Part shown: in pieces, positions 53,612 to 63,057 of the stretch | Numbering within the stretch: position 1 is the first letter of the stretch | Layout: each line of letters starts with the position of its first letter | NCBI RefSeq assembly: GCF_000591055.1 | Contig: NC_020388.1 | Coordinates: 558,001 to 622,000 of the forward strand | Source of the DNA: Natronomonas moolapensis 8.8.11 | GTDB taxonomy: Archaea; Halobacteriota; Halobacteria; Halobacteriales; Haloarculaceae | Direction of reading: 5' to 3' | DNA: 64,000 nt | Position numbers and translations under genes: made by a program | The notes under the pieces: generated by a model | Seen by the model: the letters and a program-made list of their open reading frames with translations, nothing else | Told to the model about the DNA's origin: nothing | The model's database searches: none

Positions 53612-54577
53612 ATGGCCTTCGATGTCAGCTGGCACACGCTACTTGAGGAGCTCGATGATCTCCCCGAAGGGGCCACGTTGCTTACGCCGCTGTCCCACGA
53701 TCAATTTTGCGTTACTGAGGTGCAAGAACAGCGGGTCATCATTGAGTTCCTCAATCGTGAGATCGATGAGACACGATCACTCCAACGCGACCAGTTCGAA
53801 ACACTTTATCGACGAATCACCGACGAATCAGGAGGATTCGAACTTGATCGGCTCCCACCAGACGCAGATCCGTATCCAGCCGTACTAAGCCTTCATCCCC
53901 GGTTTGAGGTCGATGAAGATCAGGGTCTGATTATTGAGCGAGACACCCCGACTGAGACGCAACTCTTGGAGGAGCCTTCAGAGAAGTCGTCTCAGCGGAC
54001 TGAGCCAGACATAGGCATCTACGCTGATGTTTTGCTGTTGGCGGATATTCTTGAACGCCATGATGTGACCAATCTAGAAGAGATCGAGACTGATGCGCTG
54101 GTGAATGTCTACACGCTGCTATCGGACGTCCAGCGGAATGCCAACGATCTACGGCAGGATGTTGGAGATGTTCTGCTACATCGACTGCACCATGATCGGC
54201 CCGTTAGTGGTTCATATGGCTCCGTGCAGCGAACCTCTCGACGCAACCGTGAGCTCAAAGACGAAGACGACGTGATAGAGACACTAGAAGCAGTTGGGAT
54301 CGGTAGAGATCGAATCACCAGTGTTGATCACGCGAAAGTCGACAAAGCACTAGAGGTCACCGGACTGGCCGAATCCGATGTTTACGAGATCGAAGAAAGC
54401 GAATACGTCAGAAAAGCCGATGTCGACGAAGCAGTGAAAGAGAGCCGACTGCAAGGCTTGAAGAATCAGCTCGCAGCGACGGAAGGAGACGAAGCACAAG
54501 AACTGCGCGAGGAGATCGAGGAACTCGAAGAGAGAATCGAGGAGCTGACCAGTTTCCGAACAGGATCAGAGGTGTGA
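53612..54577 (+). CDS. hypothetical protein with C-terminal coiled coil
   Basis: 321 residues, strongly acidic, starting MAFDVSWHTLLEELDDLPEGATLLTPLSHDQFCVTEVQEQRVIIEF. N-terminal half resembles a small beta-rich unit; residues 205-260 read like a HhH/SAP-style helical part (VIETLEAVGIGRDRITSVDHAKVDKALEVTGLAESDVYEI). The last 50 residues are a heptad coiled coil (EAQELREEIEELEERIEELTSF). Not recognised. It precedes two tiny zinc-ribbon genes on the same strand and faces the Bax1/XPB pair. Confidence 0.7.
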   Translation: MAFDVSWHTLLEELDDLPEGATLLTPLSHDQFCVTEVQEQRVIIEFLNREIDETRSLQRDQFETLYRRITDESGGFELDRLPPDADPYPAVLSLHPRFEVDEDQGLIIERDTPTETQLLEEPSEKSSQRTEPDIGIYADVLLLADILERHDVTNLEEIETDALVNVYTLLSDVQRNANDLRQDVGDVLLHRLHHDRPVSGSYGSVQRTSRRNRELKDEDDVIETLEAVGIGRDRITSVDHAKVDKALEVTGLAESDVYEIEESEYVRKADVDEAVKESRLQGLKNQLAATEGDEAQELREEIEELEERIEELTSFRTGSEV

Positions 54578-54713
54578 ACAGACTCATTGTTATACTTTCA
54601 CTCCGGTTTGAGGAATTATTTATTTACTTGGGGTAATTCCGTACATAGAGGGCGCTAGGCCCTCAGTGTCACGCGCTCCTTTCCACTTTCAACGAGATAC
54701 GAGGTGAGAACCA

Positions 54714-54866
54714 ATGACTACAACCAATCCCCCGATACTCGGCGATTGTCCCTCCTGTAGTGCAACTGTTACAACTAGTGATGTGCTTATCCAGTACGAA
54801 GTTGATGGACAGCCAGCCGTCTACGCCGAATGTCCTCATTGCCGAGAGGTGGTGAACCCAGCGTGA
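54714..54866 (+). CDS. 50-residue zinc-ribbon microprotein A
   Basis: MTTTNPPILGDCPSCSATVT... with a second pair in AECPHCREVVNPA: two C-x2-C knuckles 25 residues apart, the minimal zinc-ribbon. Too short for most gene finders. Its TGA overlaps the GTG of the next small gene (GTGA), so both are likely translated from one message. Confidence 0.65.
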   Translation: MTTTNPPILGDCPSCSATVTTSDVLIQYEVDGQPAVYAECPHCREVVNPA

Positions 54867-55015
54867 ATAGGATTCATCAACTGAAGCAGATATTGGTGCC
54901 GGAGACGCAGACCACTCGCTTAGCCGAGTGTCGGCACTGCGGAGAGTCAGTAGACGCTGAAACAGAGGCGTGCCCGGAATGTGGTTCGAACGAGATTGCA
55001 CGGTATGAATTCTGA
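54863..55015 (+). CDS. 50-residue zinc-ribbon microprotein B
   Basis: GTG start inside the stop of microprotein A. VNRIHQLKQILVPETQTTRLAECRHCGESVDAETEACPECGSNEIARYEF: two C-x2-C pairs (CRHC, CPEC) in the order of a rubredoxin-like zinc ribbon. Possible nucleic-acid or protein adaptor; role unknown. Confidence 0.65.
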   Translation: MNRIHQLKQILVPETQTTRLAECRHCGESVDAETEACPECGSNEIARYEF

Positions 55016-55074
55016 CTGTTGACCAGTCGGAGTCGTCACTAAAACGGCTTCAATACGTGATAGGTGATTGAGAG

Positions 55075-56427
55075 CTACTGGATTGGTGACCGATCAAGGG
55101 CATATTCCTCAGCCAGTTCCACAACATCGTAGACGTGAATCCCTGATTTGAACCACAGCACACGGTCATCCATCCCTTTGAAATCCTCTGATGAGCAATC
55201 CAGTCGTTCGGAGACGGACATAATAAGGTTGTCATGGTTGGCTTCACGTATCTTTGTCAGCTTCTCATCAAGGTACTCAGGCGTCCAGAAGCCGATAACC
55301 TCGAAGATTGCTCGCCGTCCATCGGGGTGTTCGATAGCAAAATCAGGGAGCATCACCTCCGCACCTAAATCAAGCACATCGTCTTCTCTAATCAGGTGCC
55401 AGTCTGTGTTCGCTCGCTCCCACTTCTGGGCAAGCGTCCGCTCGACATCGGAGTCGAACTCGCCTTGGGCTGCGTAGTGTGATGACAGATCCTCGGTATG
55501 GTCAAGCTCAAACGAGAGTGTTCGACCTGCCGACCCACCCTCATCGTTAAGAATGTCGGCCTCCATCTCCCAGCGGTCGCATAACGGGAGGGCAGGCAGG
55601 AAGTTCGCCATCCGTATCCCATACTTCCGCGATTTCGAGAACAGAGATGCTGCGCCGTCCAGTATGGCTTCGTATCCGTCCGCAAGGTTAGTACTCGCCA
55701 CGCGAGCTCCGGTGCTGTCGATTGGATAGATGCGGTGCATTAGTCCGAAGAGCTTCACGTAGCTGAACACTGTCGCAAAGGAGTCCCAGACACGTACCCG
55801 CATCTCTGTGGCATCGTACAGTACCGCCTGTGCCAAAGCGAGATTATACCGAGTAAGCAGCCACTCGGTCGTGATCGTGTCTTCGGCGTAGGATTCATCG
55901 CTATTGCCCGTTAGCCGTGTTGTCGTTGACGAGTCGTCTGTCTCGTCGTATTCATCGGAAACCCGGTGTCCGAACCGAACGAGGCGTTTGTTCTCCTCCA
56001 AGTCAGCATACATGCCCCGGTAGCATTCTTCGAGTGTGATTCCCAACTGGTCAGCGACAGAGCTGTACACCTCTAACTGCTGTGTATCGTCACCGAGCGT
56101 CGGCTGGCGGACAATCGGATACGAATCGTTTGCCTTCTCGAAAAGCGCTTGACGAATCGCTTGGGGCTCTACTGGCGCGACCGTCTCGAACTCACACTCG
56201 TCTCGCAGCAGCTTCGCCAGTCCCTGGACGATTTTGTAGTCCGTATCTGCAACAGTGAGTTGGTCAATCGTGTCTTCCAACTCGCCTTTCGGGTCACCAA
56301 GATGCTCGTTGAAAATCTCGATGAGCTCAGCAGCCGTTTGTTGATACCGGTGCTCGTCGACGTCGATGAACAACGGGCTAATGTTATCATCATGTGTGCG
56401 CGAGCGTGCGAGGTCAGCTGTTAGCAT
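55075..56427 (-). CDS. bax1: Bax1-type nuclease (DUF790), XPB partner
   Basis: 450 residues from MLTADLARSRTHDDNISPLFID. DUF790 family; in archaea Bax1 binds the XPB helicase and cleaves DNA near bubble junctions. The C-terminal PD-(D/E)xK-like core is visible: VMLPDFAIEHPDGRRAIFEVIGFWTPEYLDEKLTKIREA, with the acidic residues and Lys in order. It overlaps the end of the XPB gene by 14 bases, so the two are translated together and should form the XPB-Bax1 repair complex. Confidence 0.88.
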   Translation of the reverse strand: MLTADLARSRTHDDNISPLFIDVDEHRYQQTAAELIEIFNEHLGDPKGELEDTIDQLTVADTDYKIVQGLAKLLRDECEFETVAPVEPQAIRQALFEKANDSYPIVRQPTLGDDTQQLEVYSSVADQLGITLEECYRGMYADLEENKRLVRFGHRVSDEYDETDDSSTTTRLTGNSDESYAEDTITTEWLLTRYNLALAQAVLYDATEMRVRVWDSFATVFSYVKLFGLMHRIYPIDSTGARVASTNLADGYEAILDGAASLFSKSRKYGIRMANFLPALPLCDRWEMEADILNDEGGSAGRTLSFELDHTEDLSSHYAAQGEFDSDVERTLAQKWERANTDWHLIREDDVLDLGAEVMLPDFAIEHPDGRRAIFEVIGFWTPEYLDEKLTKIREANHDNLIMSVSERLDCSSEDFKGMDDRVLWFKSGIHVYDVVELAEEYALDRSPIQ

Positions 56428-57823
56428 TCGTACTCACTCCCTGCCGACGCTGTTCAGAGACGTAGGTCTCGATTGTGTCGTCGGCAATGATTTCGTAGAG
56501 ACGAGCGGGTTGACGGTCGTCTGTCGGTCGGAGAATCCGTCCCAAGCGCTGTGCGTACTGTCGTTTCGAGGCGCTTCCAGAGAGAATGATACCTACGTTT
56601 GCAGACGGAACGTCAATCCCTTCATCTAGGACCTGCGACGTAGCCAGCATCGAATACTCACCTGTCCGGAATCGCTCTAGGATCTCGGTGCGTTCGTCAG
56701 TCTCGGTCTGGTGGGTGATACAGGGCACGATGAACTCTTGGGAGAGCTCGTAAGCGAACTCGTTATTCGCAGTGAAAATGATGGTACGGTCGTCGTAGTG
56801 TCGTTTTAGCAGATTATCGAGTGTATCCAGTTTCTTGTGTGCAGTCCGAGCGATTGTCTCGGCTCGCTGCTTGGCGATGAGGGCTCGTCGCCCCTGTGAG
56901 TCATACGAGGTGCGTTTGAGAAACTCCGCATAGCCCTGTTCTTTCCAGAGATCAAAGTCGTGACTGTCGACGTAGTCACGGTAGATCTGGTACTCTTCGT
57001 TGTATCGCTCTCGTTCATCAGAGGTGAGTTCGACTTGGAGATGGATGGTCTCGTACTCGCTGAGAAACTCGCCTGCCAGTTCGTCAACGTCTTCGCGATA
57101 GACGACCGTGCCGAGTAACTCTTCTAGGTCTTCGTGGGCTCCATCAGAACGTTCATACGTTGCAGTGAGACCCAGCCGGTATGGAGCGATGGTCATCTCG
57201 GGGATTTGTTGATACGTCGGGGCCGGCAGATGATGTACTTCATCAACGACGAGCAGCCCGAACTGATCGCCATACTCGTTGATATAGCGGTACGCAGAGT
57301 CGTAGGTCGTCACCGTGATGTCCGTCACATCATGGCTGCCACCGCCAAGGACACCAACGCCCTCCGGGAGCTGGTCGTCGAATGCATTCGTGAGCGTAGC
57401 GTGCCATTGGTTCATGAGGTCAATCGTCGGCACGACGACGAGCGTACTCACAGCTGCATCCGCAATAGCTTGAACAGCGAGGAACGTCTTTCCACTCCCA
57501 GTTGGCAGAATCACACTCCCCTGTCGGTCATTCTGTTTCCACGCTGTGAGAGCCTTCTGCTGGTAATCGCGCGGTTCAATAGCGACGGAGGGGGTGAAAT
57601 AGAACGTGGAGTAGGCACGGGCGTCGTCGGTCAGGTCAGTTACAGTCGCTGTGGATTCTTCGAGCGTTGCCTGCCCATCAGGTTCGGTTGCCCAGTCTCG
57701 AATGTCACGGTAACGTTGGGCCTGTGCTCGATACTCGTTGATACGGTCATCCCATTCAGCATATGGCACGGACTCGGGAGCGTTCTCAAGAAGGAGTGTT
57801 CCGTCATCGAACGAGAGTCGCAT
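56414..57823 (-). CDS. xpb: XPB-type DNA repair helicase (SF2)
   Basis: 469 residues from MRLSFDDGTLLLENAPESVPYAEWDDR; an upstream ATG at 57874 would add 17 residues. Helicase motifs: Walker A VILPTGSGKTFLA, DEVH in LLVVDEVHHLPAP, TAT in LGLTATYERSDGAHED, motif V-VI ATSQVLDEGIDVPSANVGI and YAQRLGRILRP. An N-terminal damage-recognition-like domain precedes the ATPase and a thumb-like insertion (ERYNEEYQIYRDYVDSHDFDLWKEQGYAEFL) lies between the two RecA domains. ATP-driven DNA opening in repair or transcription-related processes. Confidence 0.92.
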   Translation of the reverse strand: MRLSFDDGTLLLENAPESVPYAEWDDRINEYRAQAQRYRDIRDWATEPDGQATLEESTATVTDLTDDARAYSTFYFTPSVAIEPRDYQQKALTAWKQNDRQGSVILPTGSGKTFLAVQAIADAAVSTLVVVPTIDLMNQWHATLTNAFDDQLPEGVGVLGGGSHDVTDITVTTYDSAYRYINEYGDQFGLLVVDEVHHLPAPTYQQIPEMTIAPYRLGLTATYERSDGAHEDLEELLGTVVYREDVDELAGEFLSEYETIHLQVELTSDERERYNEEYQIYRDYVDSHDFDLWKEQGYAEFLKRTSYDSQGRRALIAKQRAETIARTAHKKLDTLDNLLKRHYDDRTIIFTANNEFAYELSQEFIVPCITHQTETDERTEILERFRTGEYSMLATSQVLDEGIDVPSANVGIILSGSASKRQYAQRLGRILRPTDDRQPARLYEIIADDTIETYVSEQRRQGVSTNANS

Positions 57824-57896
57824 ACAGACTTCTCTATACGGGTCGGACACTTGTTGTTGCTGGAGCAGACACATCTATAGATAGACTATATTAGAA

Positions 57897-58062
57897 CGCT
57901 CTTGTGGCGTAGATTGTTGGTGACGGTCTCGTAGATTGGCTGAGTTTCTAGAGATCTCTCGTTCAACCAATCTCGCCCCAGTTCTGGATCGGCTGATCGC
58001 GTGGTCCAGTTCTTGCAAAATGACCAGACGGCTCTCCACCAACAATCTCCTATGGAAGAGCG
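57897..58062. mobile_element. MITE of the CGCTCTT family, diverged
   Basis: 166 bp, exactly the length of the MITE at 34410. Ends CGCTCTT / AAGAGCG with inner AGATTGTTGGTG / CACCAACAATCT. No clean target duplication remains. Lies upstream of the XPB start. Confidence 0.7.
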
Positions 58063-58140
58063 TAAGTACATTCACCGAACGGCTGATTCGGCATCTACTG
58101 GTCGGAAGCAACACCTCGTGAAGAGTTGTATGACCCCTCG
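58063..58140 (+). repeat. dispersed 75-80-bp repeat, copy 2
   Basis: TAAGTACATTCACCGAACGG... aligned with 45889-45967 (about 80%). It begins at the very base where the MITE ends. Confidence 0.6.
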
Positions 58141-58257
58141 ATACAGAGGCTGAGGTCAGCATAGACAGAGAAAGTCCGATCAGTTAGAGTGACCCCGGTT
58201 GCTTTCGATGTGAATGTCCGAGAAACAACAGTTACGTATTTGATATCGCGTATACGA

Positions 58258-58656
58258 ATGAACTGTATGCTCCGTGGGGATATCTTGGTGGGGATACTGC
58301 TCGTTCTGTGGACGATTACAGCGCCTGTACCTGTCAGTGACGCCACCGCTACCTCGGTTCACTCAGAGCCTCCTCTCGGCTCAGTCGATAAGGTGCAACA
58401 GGCGACGGAGACACCAACTCAGTCTGAAGGGAATGAAACCATCTTCAGGGAGGTTGAGACGGACAACAGTTCGTTCGTCATTGAGGCTAATCTGTCACTC
58501 TTTACGACGCTGTTTGAGCCGGGGTCTGTCCTCCGGATCGTGACGGGCGGAACAGCGTACGGCGAGCGTGTCGTCTGGTTCGATATCGGTATCGCTCGCA
58601 GCCAGGATGGGTTTGAAACCCGAGCCGATATGATGATCAACCTACCATATCTGTAG
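58258..58656 (+). CDS. secreted hypothetical protein
   Basis: 132 residues from MNCMLRGDILVGILLVLWTITAPVPVSDATATS: a hydrophobic helix followed by a small-residue stretch, a Sec signal peptide or a membrane anchor. The exported part is Ser/Thr/Glu-rich. No family recognised. An upstream ATG at 58189 would bury the signal sequence and is less likely. Confidence 0.5.
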   Translation: MNCMLRGDILVGILLVLWTITAPVPVSDATATSVHSEPPLGSVDKVQQATETPTQSEGNETIFREVETDNSSFVIEANLSLFTTLFEPGSVLRIVTGGTAYGERVVWFDIGIARSQDGFETRADMMINLPYL

Positions 58657-58763
58657 GGCGTCGAATCAAATAGCACGGCTCCAATCCGGTTCAGCAAGGT
58701 GCAACAGAGGGCCAACTAATACATTCCTGCTGTTGTCCACAACGGTGGATATGTTCCCGACGA

Positions 58764-58946
58764 GTGCACCAAATTAACCAATTAGAGTGTCTCTGGGCGC
58801 TTCTCAAGCCGCAGTGGGCAGAATCCTATGGCTTCTCAGGGCTTAGAGCATCCCCCCGAACCCACTATCTCCTTCGCTCACCGAATCTTACGGGCACGCC
58901 GATTCACAGGCTAATTGATTGTATCGCCCTCAATGTGTTCCACTAA
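58764..58946 (+). pseudogene. IS1595-like transposase C-terminal fragment
   Basis: Codons read QLECLWALLKPQWAESYGFS... to IDCIALNVFH-stop, the end of haloarchaeal IS1595-type transposases (ECLWALLQPW... and ...DCxAxNVFR). Just upstream, in another frame, HNGGYVPDE matches the preceding motif, so a frameshift is also present. No terminal repeats found. Confidence 0.6.
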
Positions 58947-58947
58947 A

Positions 58948-60105
58948 TTAGCGAAGAGTGTATTGTTTCGTTATTCTAACCGCGAGATAGCTGAACACGA
59001 GCGCAAGGACGCCACTAGTAATCGTTAGACCAGCCTGATCTTCTAAGAACGACTCGTCTTCGCCTAAACTCTCAGTACTGTTCGGTGACTGCTCATCTCC
59101 TGCATTACTCGTACCAGTTTCACCAGATGAGCCCTGCTCAACGGCTTCAGCGACCGCAAACGTCGAGTATCCAGGCGTTTCACCGGTCACCTGATACACC
59201 CCATCACCAACCGCAACTGTTGTTTCTAACGGGTGCCAGCCACTATCTTCAGTTGCTTTCCGATACATTTGCAGGTCGTCTATATCATCGGAGACATCAC
59301 CCACATCGATATTCATCGTGACAGTTCCGCTGACCTGAGACGTATCAATATCGCCAGTATCGATGTCGACAGCAGCGTATGTATTCGCCGCCGGTTCAAC
59401 CGTTGCGGGGCTTTCTGTGACTGTTACTTCTGACAGTCGTCCAGTATCGCTCCCCTCCAAGTTATCGCCGGTGAAAAAACTGAGCTGTGAGACACTTGTT
59501 CGCTCAACCGTTACCTGTTGGATCCCATTCTCGTCCGGGGCTGGAAGTTCAACACGCTCACTTTCAATTTCGGTATCGGACGGATTCTGTCCCCCATCGT
59601 CTCCGTCTCCATCCTCAGCTAACGATGACCCCCCACCGCTCCCACTACTGCCACCGTTGGAAGATGATGCAACAAGCGTTGTGGTCAGGTTGAGCTCGGT
59701 GATCGTTCCCTGCTCCCACGTGCTCGTTTGGTTTGCTTCACCAGTCTCGAACCCCTCTGCGTCAATATAAAACGCAATCTCTTTTCCCGTATCGCTGACA
59801 TCGCCACCGACAGTGAGCTTCTGATCGCCGACAGCTGGACCGCCATACGTACCTTCTGGATCCACCGTGATCGTACCACGGGTGTCGTTTTCAATACGTG
59901 CTTCAATCGTAGTCCCAGACGGAGCTGGCTCTCCATTGATCAGTACTTCACCGTAGAAGCTTGCAGGGACTGTCGGCTGATCGGTCTGCTGTATCGGTTG
60001 GGCTGTCCCCGTTGATATAGCTCCTACCCCTCCGGCGAGCCCCAGCATAGCAACAACCCCAATGATCCCAAGCGACGTCACGCTGATAGGACGCCAATCA
60101 GTCAT
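58948..60105 (-). CDS. PGF-pre-PGF domain surface protein with C-terminal anchor
   Basis: 385 residues. Signal peptide (SVTSLGIIGVVAMLGLAGGVGAIS), an N-terminal carbohydrate-binding-like or transthyretin-like unit (ASFYGEVLINGEPAPSGTTIEARI...YGGPAVGDQKLTVGG), and a Ser/Gly/Asp-rich linker. A PGF-pre-PGF domain follows (VSQLSFFTGDN..., VTMNIDVGDVSDDIDDLQMYRKATEDSGWHPLETT..., TPGYSTFAVAE), then a C-terminal membrane helix (LTITSGVLALVFSYLAVRI). Exposed on the cell surface. Start chosen at ATG 60105, which overlaps the stop of the 90-residue gene upstream (ATGA). Confidence 0.82.
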   Translation of the reverse strand: MTDWRPISVTSLGIIGVVAMLGLAGGVGAISTGTAQPIQQTDQPTVPASFYGEVLINGEPAPSGTTIEARIENDTRGTITVDPEGTYGGPAVGDQKLTVGGDVSDTGKEIAFYIDAEGFETGEANQTSTWEQGTITELNLTTTLVASSSNGGSSGSGGGSSLAEDGDGDDGGQNPSDTEIESERVELPAPDENGIQQVTVERTSVSQLSFFTGDNLEGSDTGRLSEVTVTESPATVEPAANTYAAVDIDTGDIDTSQVSGTVTMNIDVGDVSDDIDDLQMYRKATEDSGWHPLETTVAVGDGVYQVTGETPGYSTFAVAEAVEQGSSGETGTSNAGDEQSPNSTESLGEDESFLEDQAGLTITSGVLALVFSYLAVRITKQYTLR

Positions 60106-60374
60106 TCGTCCGCCCCACACAGTCTCCGTCTGGATTGAGGCCGCCGATTTCCCCCCTCAACCTCCACGCATTCCTGATGTTCGAGTACCGAGACGCGCGT
60201 TCCCAAACCGTTCCCGACCGGCACGGGCTGGAGAACCACCCGGAGAGCGACTGCCAATCTCGCGTCCAAGGCGTGCAAGAACGCCGCCTTCTTCGCCTCT
60301 TGATCGGTTTCAAAGACGGCTGCCAGCAGTTCCTTGCAGGGATCTTCAGGGCGCTTGGTACCCCCTGGGGACAT
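60102..60374 (-). CDS. 90-residue hypothetical protein between surface genes
   Basis: ATG at 60374, 17 bp after the stop of the large surface gene; its TGA overlaps the ATG of the PGF-pre-PGF gene. MSPGGTKRPEDPCKELLAAVFETDQEAKKAAFLHALDARLAVALRV... is soluble and not like either neighbour. The overlap pattern supports translation, but composition is unlike typical acidic haloarchaeal proteins, so a shadow of non-coding DNA is possible. Confidence 0.45.
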   Translation of the reverse strand: MSPGGTKRPEDPCKELLAAVFETDQEAKKAAFLHALDARLAVALRVVLQPVPVGNGLGTRVSVLEHQECVEVEGGNRRPQSRRRLCGADE

Positions 60375-60391
60375 GTCGGATTAGGTTTCAC

Positions 60392-62998
60392 TCACGACCC
60401 CTCCGCTCGACACTGTTGGAGTTCAGCTTCGAGATCGTCGATCTCGCTTTCGAGATCCGCGTTTTCGCTTTCGAGTGCCGAGACATCGCTCTCCAACCCG
60501 CTGACCTCGTCCTCGAGTTTGGCGTTTTGATCCTCCAACTCGTTGATTCGTGCCTGTGCCTCGGCCAGTTCGTCTTGAGCATTCTGAGGGTTCGAGAACG
60601 TATCCAGATTCAGTTGCTCATCAACGTCAGTTCTGGTTTCGACGCCAGTCAGCACTCCCGGAAGCGTTGTGTCGTCTTCAGCGTACACGTAGTACCCTTT
60701 GAACGGAGAGACGGTCTGTGAATCGGAGCCGATATAATGCGTGTTGAACTTACCAACCCCTCGCAGATACTCTGACGATGGCTGATTGAACCGATCAAGA
60801 ACCAAGAACGAATGTTGCACTGCAAGCACCGTGTCGGCATCACCGCGTTGGGGAGCTGCAACAAAATTCCATCCTTCGGTTAGCGATGCTTGTGGCGGGA
60901 CTGTGGTAGCTGATTGCGTAGCCAATTCAACGTCCAACGAGAAGGTGTCTGGTTGGCCACTGGCCCCCTCTGTTGCGATAGCAATCGCATCAAGTGCGTT
61001 GAGTGTGGTGCTCTCAAAATCGGTGACTGGTGTCCACTCCCCATCAACGAACCGAAATACGGTATATCCTTCCGCTGTCGGATCGACGATATCTGCAAGT
61101 GTTCCTTGCGTTTCGCCGGGAATACCAAGCGAGTACATCTCCCCATCGTTGGGGATTTCGAATGTGTACGTCAGATTCGATTGATCAATGTTTTCAAATA
61201 CAGTGACAGTACTGCTTGCTTGCGCCTCAGTATCGGTCACGTCAAAATTGAAGTTGTAGTCCTCCGACGGAATATCAGTAAAGTCAACGTCGTTCTCAGT
61301 ATCCTGGACGTTTATCAGAGCGATTCTGTCATCGCTTCTGCTATTCTCTGTGGTGTATATTGCTGCATTGAATGGACCAAACCCAGCACTTGAATCGTCC
61401 ACCCCCTCATCGACCCGATTATTTAGTGCTGTTTGAAGATCCGTCTCCGGGGCAAATATATTGAATAGTTCCTCTGAAGAGAGGTCACCGTTGGCGGTGA
61501 CGTTGAGGGTGTAGGAGCCACGCGAGGACTCGATGTCGAGTTCCGTGTTCGAGTCCGTGAGGTCGTCGTTCAGGACCGGCATGTCCTCTTCGTCGAAGAC
61601 AGTTTCGAGGTCTTGGACGCCGACCTCGAAGGTGCCCGATCGGATGAGCTGGCCGTCAGTCGGGAGGTTGCCGTTCTGATCGACGACGAAGTAGTTGCCT
61701 GCATCGAGGTCGTCGGTTTCGATCTCGATGACGGCTGCGGTACTAGTCGTGAAGCCGAACTCGCTCGCTGCGCTCGTGAAGTCACTTCCGGACTCAACAT
61801 CGAGGGCCTTCTGGAACTGGCTGTCGTCGACACTGCCGGCGTCGAAAGCTTCGACGCTACGGAGTTCGTAACTATTCCCACTCGGGTCGATGTCGTCACC
61901 GTAGACGTAGACATCCTGTCCTTGGAAGATGAGCGTGCCGGGCGCATCGTAGTTGACGCTGCCGTCAGCTGTGGGATCTTGTCTACCGGAACTGGTGACA
62001 TCAAAGGATCCAATAGTACTCGCAGTACCACTATTGATATCAACACTGTATGTCAGGCCGAAGGCGGTTCCAGCGGTAGTAGTGTCGATGTTTGTCAGCT
62101 GCAGCGAGTCAATTGTGAACGAATTGACTCCTGAGTCAGGAGAGACATCCACCGAAATTGTGTTCGTGCTGAAGCTCGGACTTCCGGAGACACTACCACC
62201 GGTGATGTCGCCAGATCCGATTGCGACGCCAGCGCCGGGACTGCCAGATAGTGTGGCACCCGCTGAGCTGCTCAGCGAGGACACGTCAACGTTGACGGTG
62301 ACCGGGGATCCCGTACCGCCCTCCTGTTGCAGGTCTACTTCAATCGGATCAATGCTCTGCGTGGTGCTGCTCTGTCCAGTCTGAAGCTCTCCTGGCTGGA
62401 TATTACCCGCATTAGCGAAGGCGGGGTTGTTTGTGTTGGTAATCTCAAAAGATGAGGTCTGTGTATCACCACTGCCAGCAGAACCACCATCACTCTCGAA
62501 AGTGTACTGGGTGGACTGGACAGTAGCACTAGATGCGTCAACAGTGATGTCGAAATTCACTGTGATACTAGTGGATGCGGAAGTAGCACTCTCGTCAATA
62601 GTGACGGTTACGACCTCACCATTTGATCCAACGCTAGATGTCACAGCACCGGAAACACTCGACGAAGACGAGTCTATCGCTGTGCCAGCGCTACCATCGA
62701 TATTCTCTACTGAGCTGACCGAGAGGCTAGAATCGGCTTCTGTCATATTAAATGTGACTTGTGCGGATCCGCTAGCTGTTGAGTCATAGTCGGTACCAGC
62801 TTCTGCTGTGAATTCTATTGTCTGCGCCTGCGAGCTGCTACTAATGTCCAGATTTGATGTCGTAGTCGTGGACGTTAGCGCAGCGGCTCCGCCAGCAAAC
62901 GCTACTGTCCCTGCGAAGACCCACAGGAACATGAGCGCTGCCAGGAAGACGGTACGAATTTTTTTTTCAGAGCTAACTATTGAATCCCCAATTCCCAT
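60392..62998 (-). CDS. large surface glycoprotein-like protein with C-terminal coiled coil
   Basis: 868 residues. Signal peptide KKIRTVFLAALMFLWVFAGTVAFAGGAAA; a Ser/Thr/Asp-rich beta region (about 45-350) with many N-x-S/T sites; an S-layer-like module (APGTLIFQGQDVYVYGDDIDPSGNSYELRSVEAFD, ELDIESSRGSYTLNVTANGDLSSEELFNIF). Then comes a domain with LTEGWNFVAAPQRG...FKGYYVYAEDD. Instead of the usual C-terminal anchor it ends in a 65-residue heptad coiled coil (LEDEVSGLESDVSALESENADLESEIDDLEAELQQC). Likely an S-layer-associated or filament-forming exported protein. Confidence 0.8.
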   Translation of the reverse strand: MGIGDSIVSSEKKIRTVFLAALMFLWVFAGTVAFAGGAAALTSTTTTSNLDISSSSQAQTIEFTAEAGTDYDSTASGSAQVTFNMTEADSSLSVSSVENIDGSAGTAIDSSSSSVSGAVTSSVGSNGEVVTVTIDESATSASTSITVNFDITVDASSATVQSTQYTFESDGGSAGSGDTQTSSFEITNTNNPAFANAGNIQPGELQTGQSSTTQSIDPIEVDLQQEGGTGSPVTVNVDVSSLSSSAGATLSGSPGAGVAIGSGDITGGSVSGSPSFSTNTISVDVSPDSGVNSFTIDSLQLTNIDTTTAGTAFGLTYSVDINSGTASTIGSFDVTSSGRQDPTADGSVNYDAPGTLIFQGQDVYVYGDDIDPSGNSYELRSVEAFDAGSVDDSQFQKALDVESGSDFTSAASEFGFTTSTAAVIEIETDDLDAGNYFVVDQNGNLPTDGQLIRSGTFEVGVQDLETVFDEEDMPVLNDDLTDSNTELDIESSRGSYTLNVTANGDLSSEELFNIFAPETDLQTALNNRVDEGVDDSSAGFGPFNAAIYTTENSRSDDRIALINVQDTENDVDFTDIPSEDYNFNFDVTDTEAQASSTVTVFENIDQSNLTYTFEIPNDGEMYSLGIPGETQGTLADIVDPTAEGYTVFRFVDGEWTPVTDFESTTLNALDAIAIATEGASGQPDTFSLDVELATQSATTVPPQASLTEGWNFVAAPQRGDADTVLAVQHSFLVLDRFNQPSSEYLRGVGKFNTHYIGSDSQTVSPFKGYYVYAEDDTTLPGVLTGVETRTDVDEQLNLDTFSNPQNAQDELAEAQARINELEDQNAKLEDEVSGLESDVSALESENADLESEIDDLEAELQQCRAEGS

Positions 62999-63057
62999 AG
63001 GGAGGAACTCTTGTGCTGTAAAATAAGTTTGATGACTAGAAGCAGGACATCGTTGAA

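Noticed and set aside
58063-58140. Possible replication origin repeat (ORB-like)
   Set aside because: The conserved core of the 45,889/58,063 repeat does not resemble the haloarchaeal ORB motif and no orc1/cdc6 gene is nearby.
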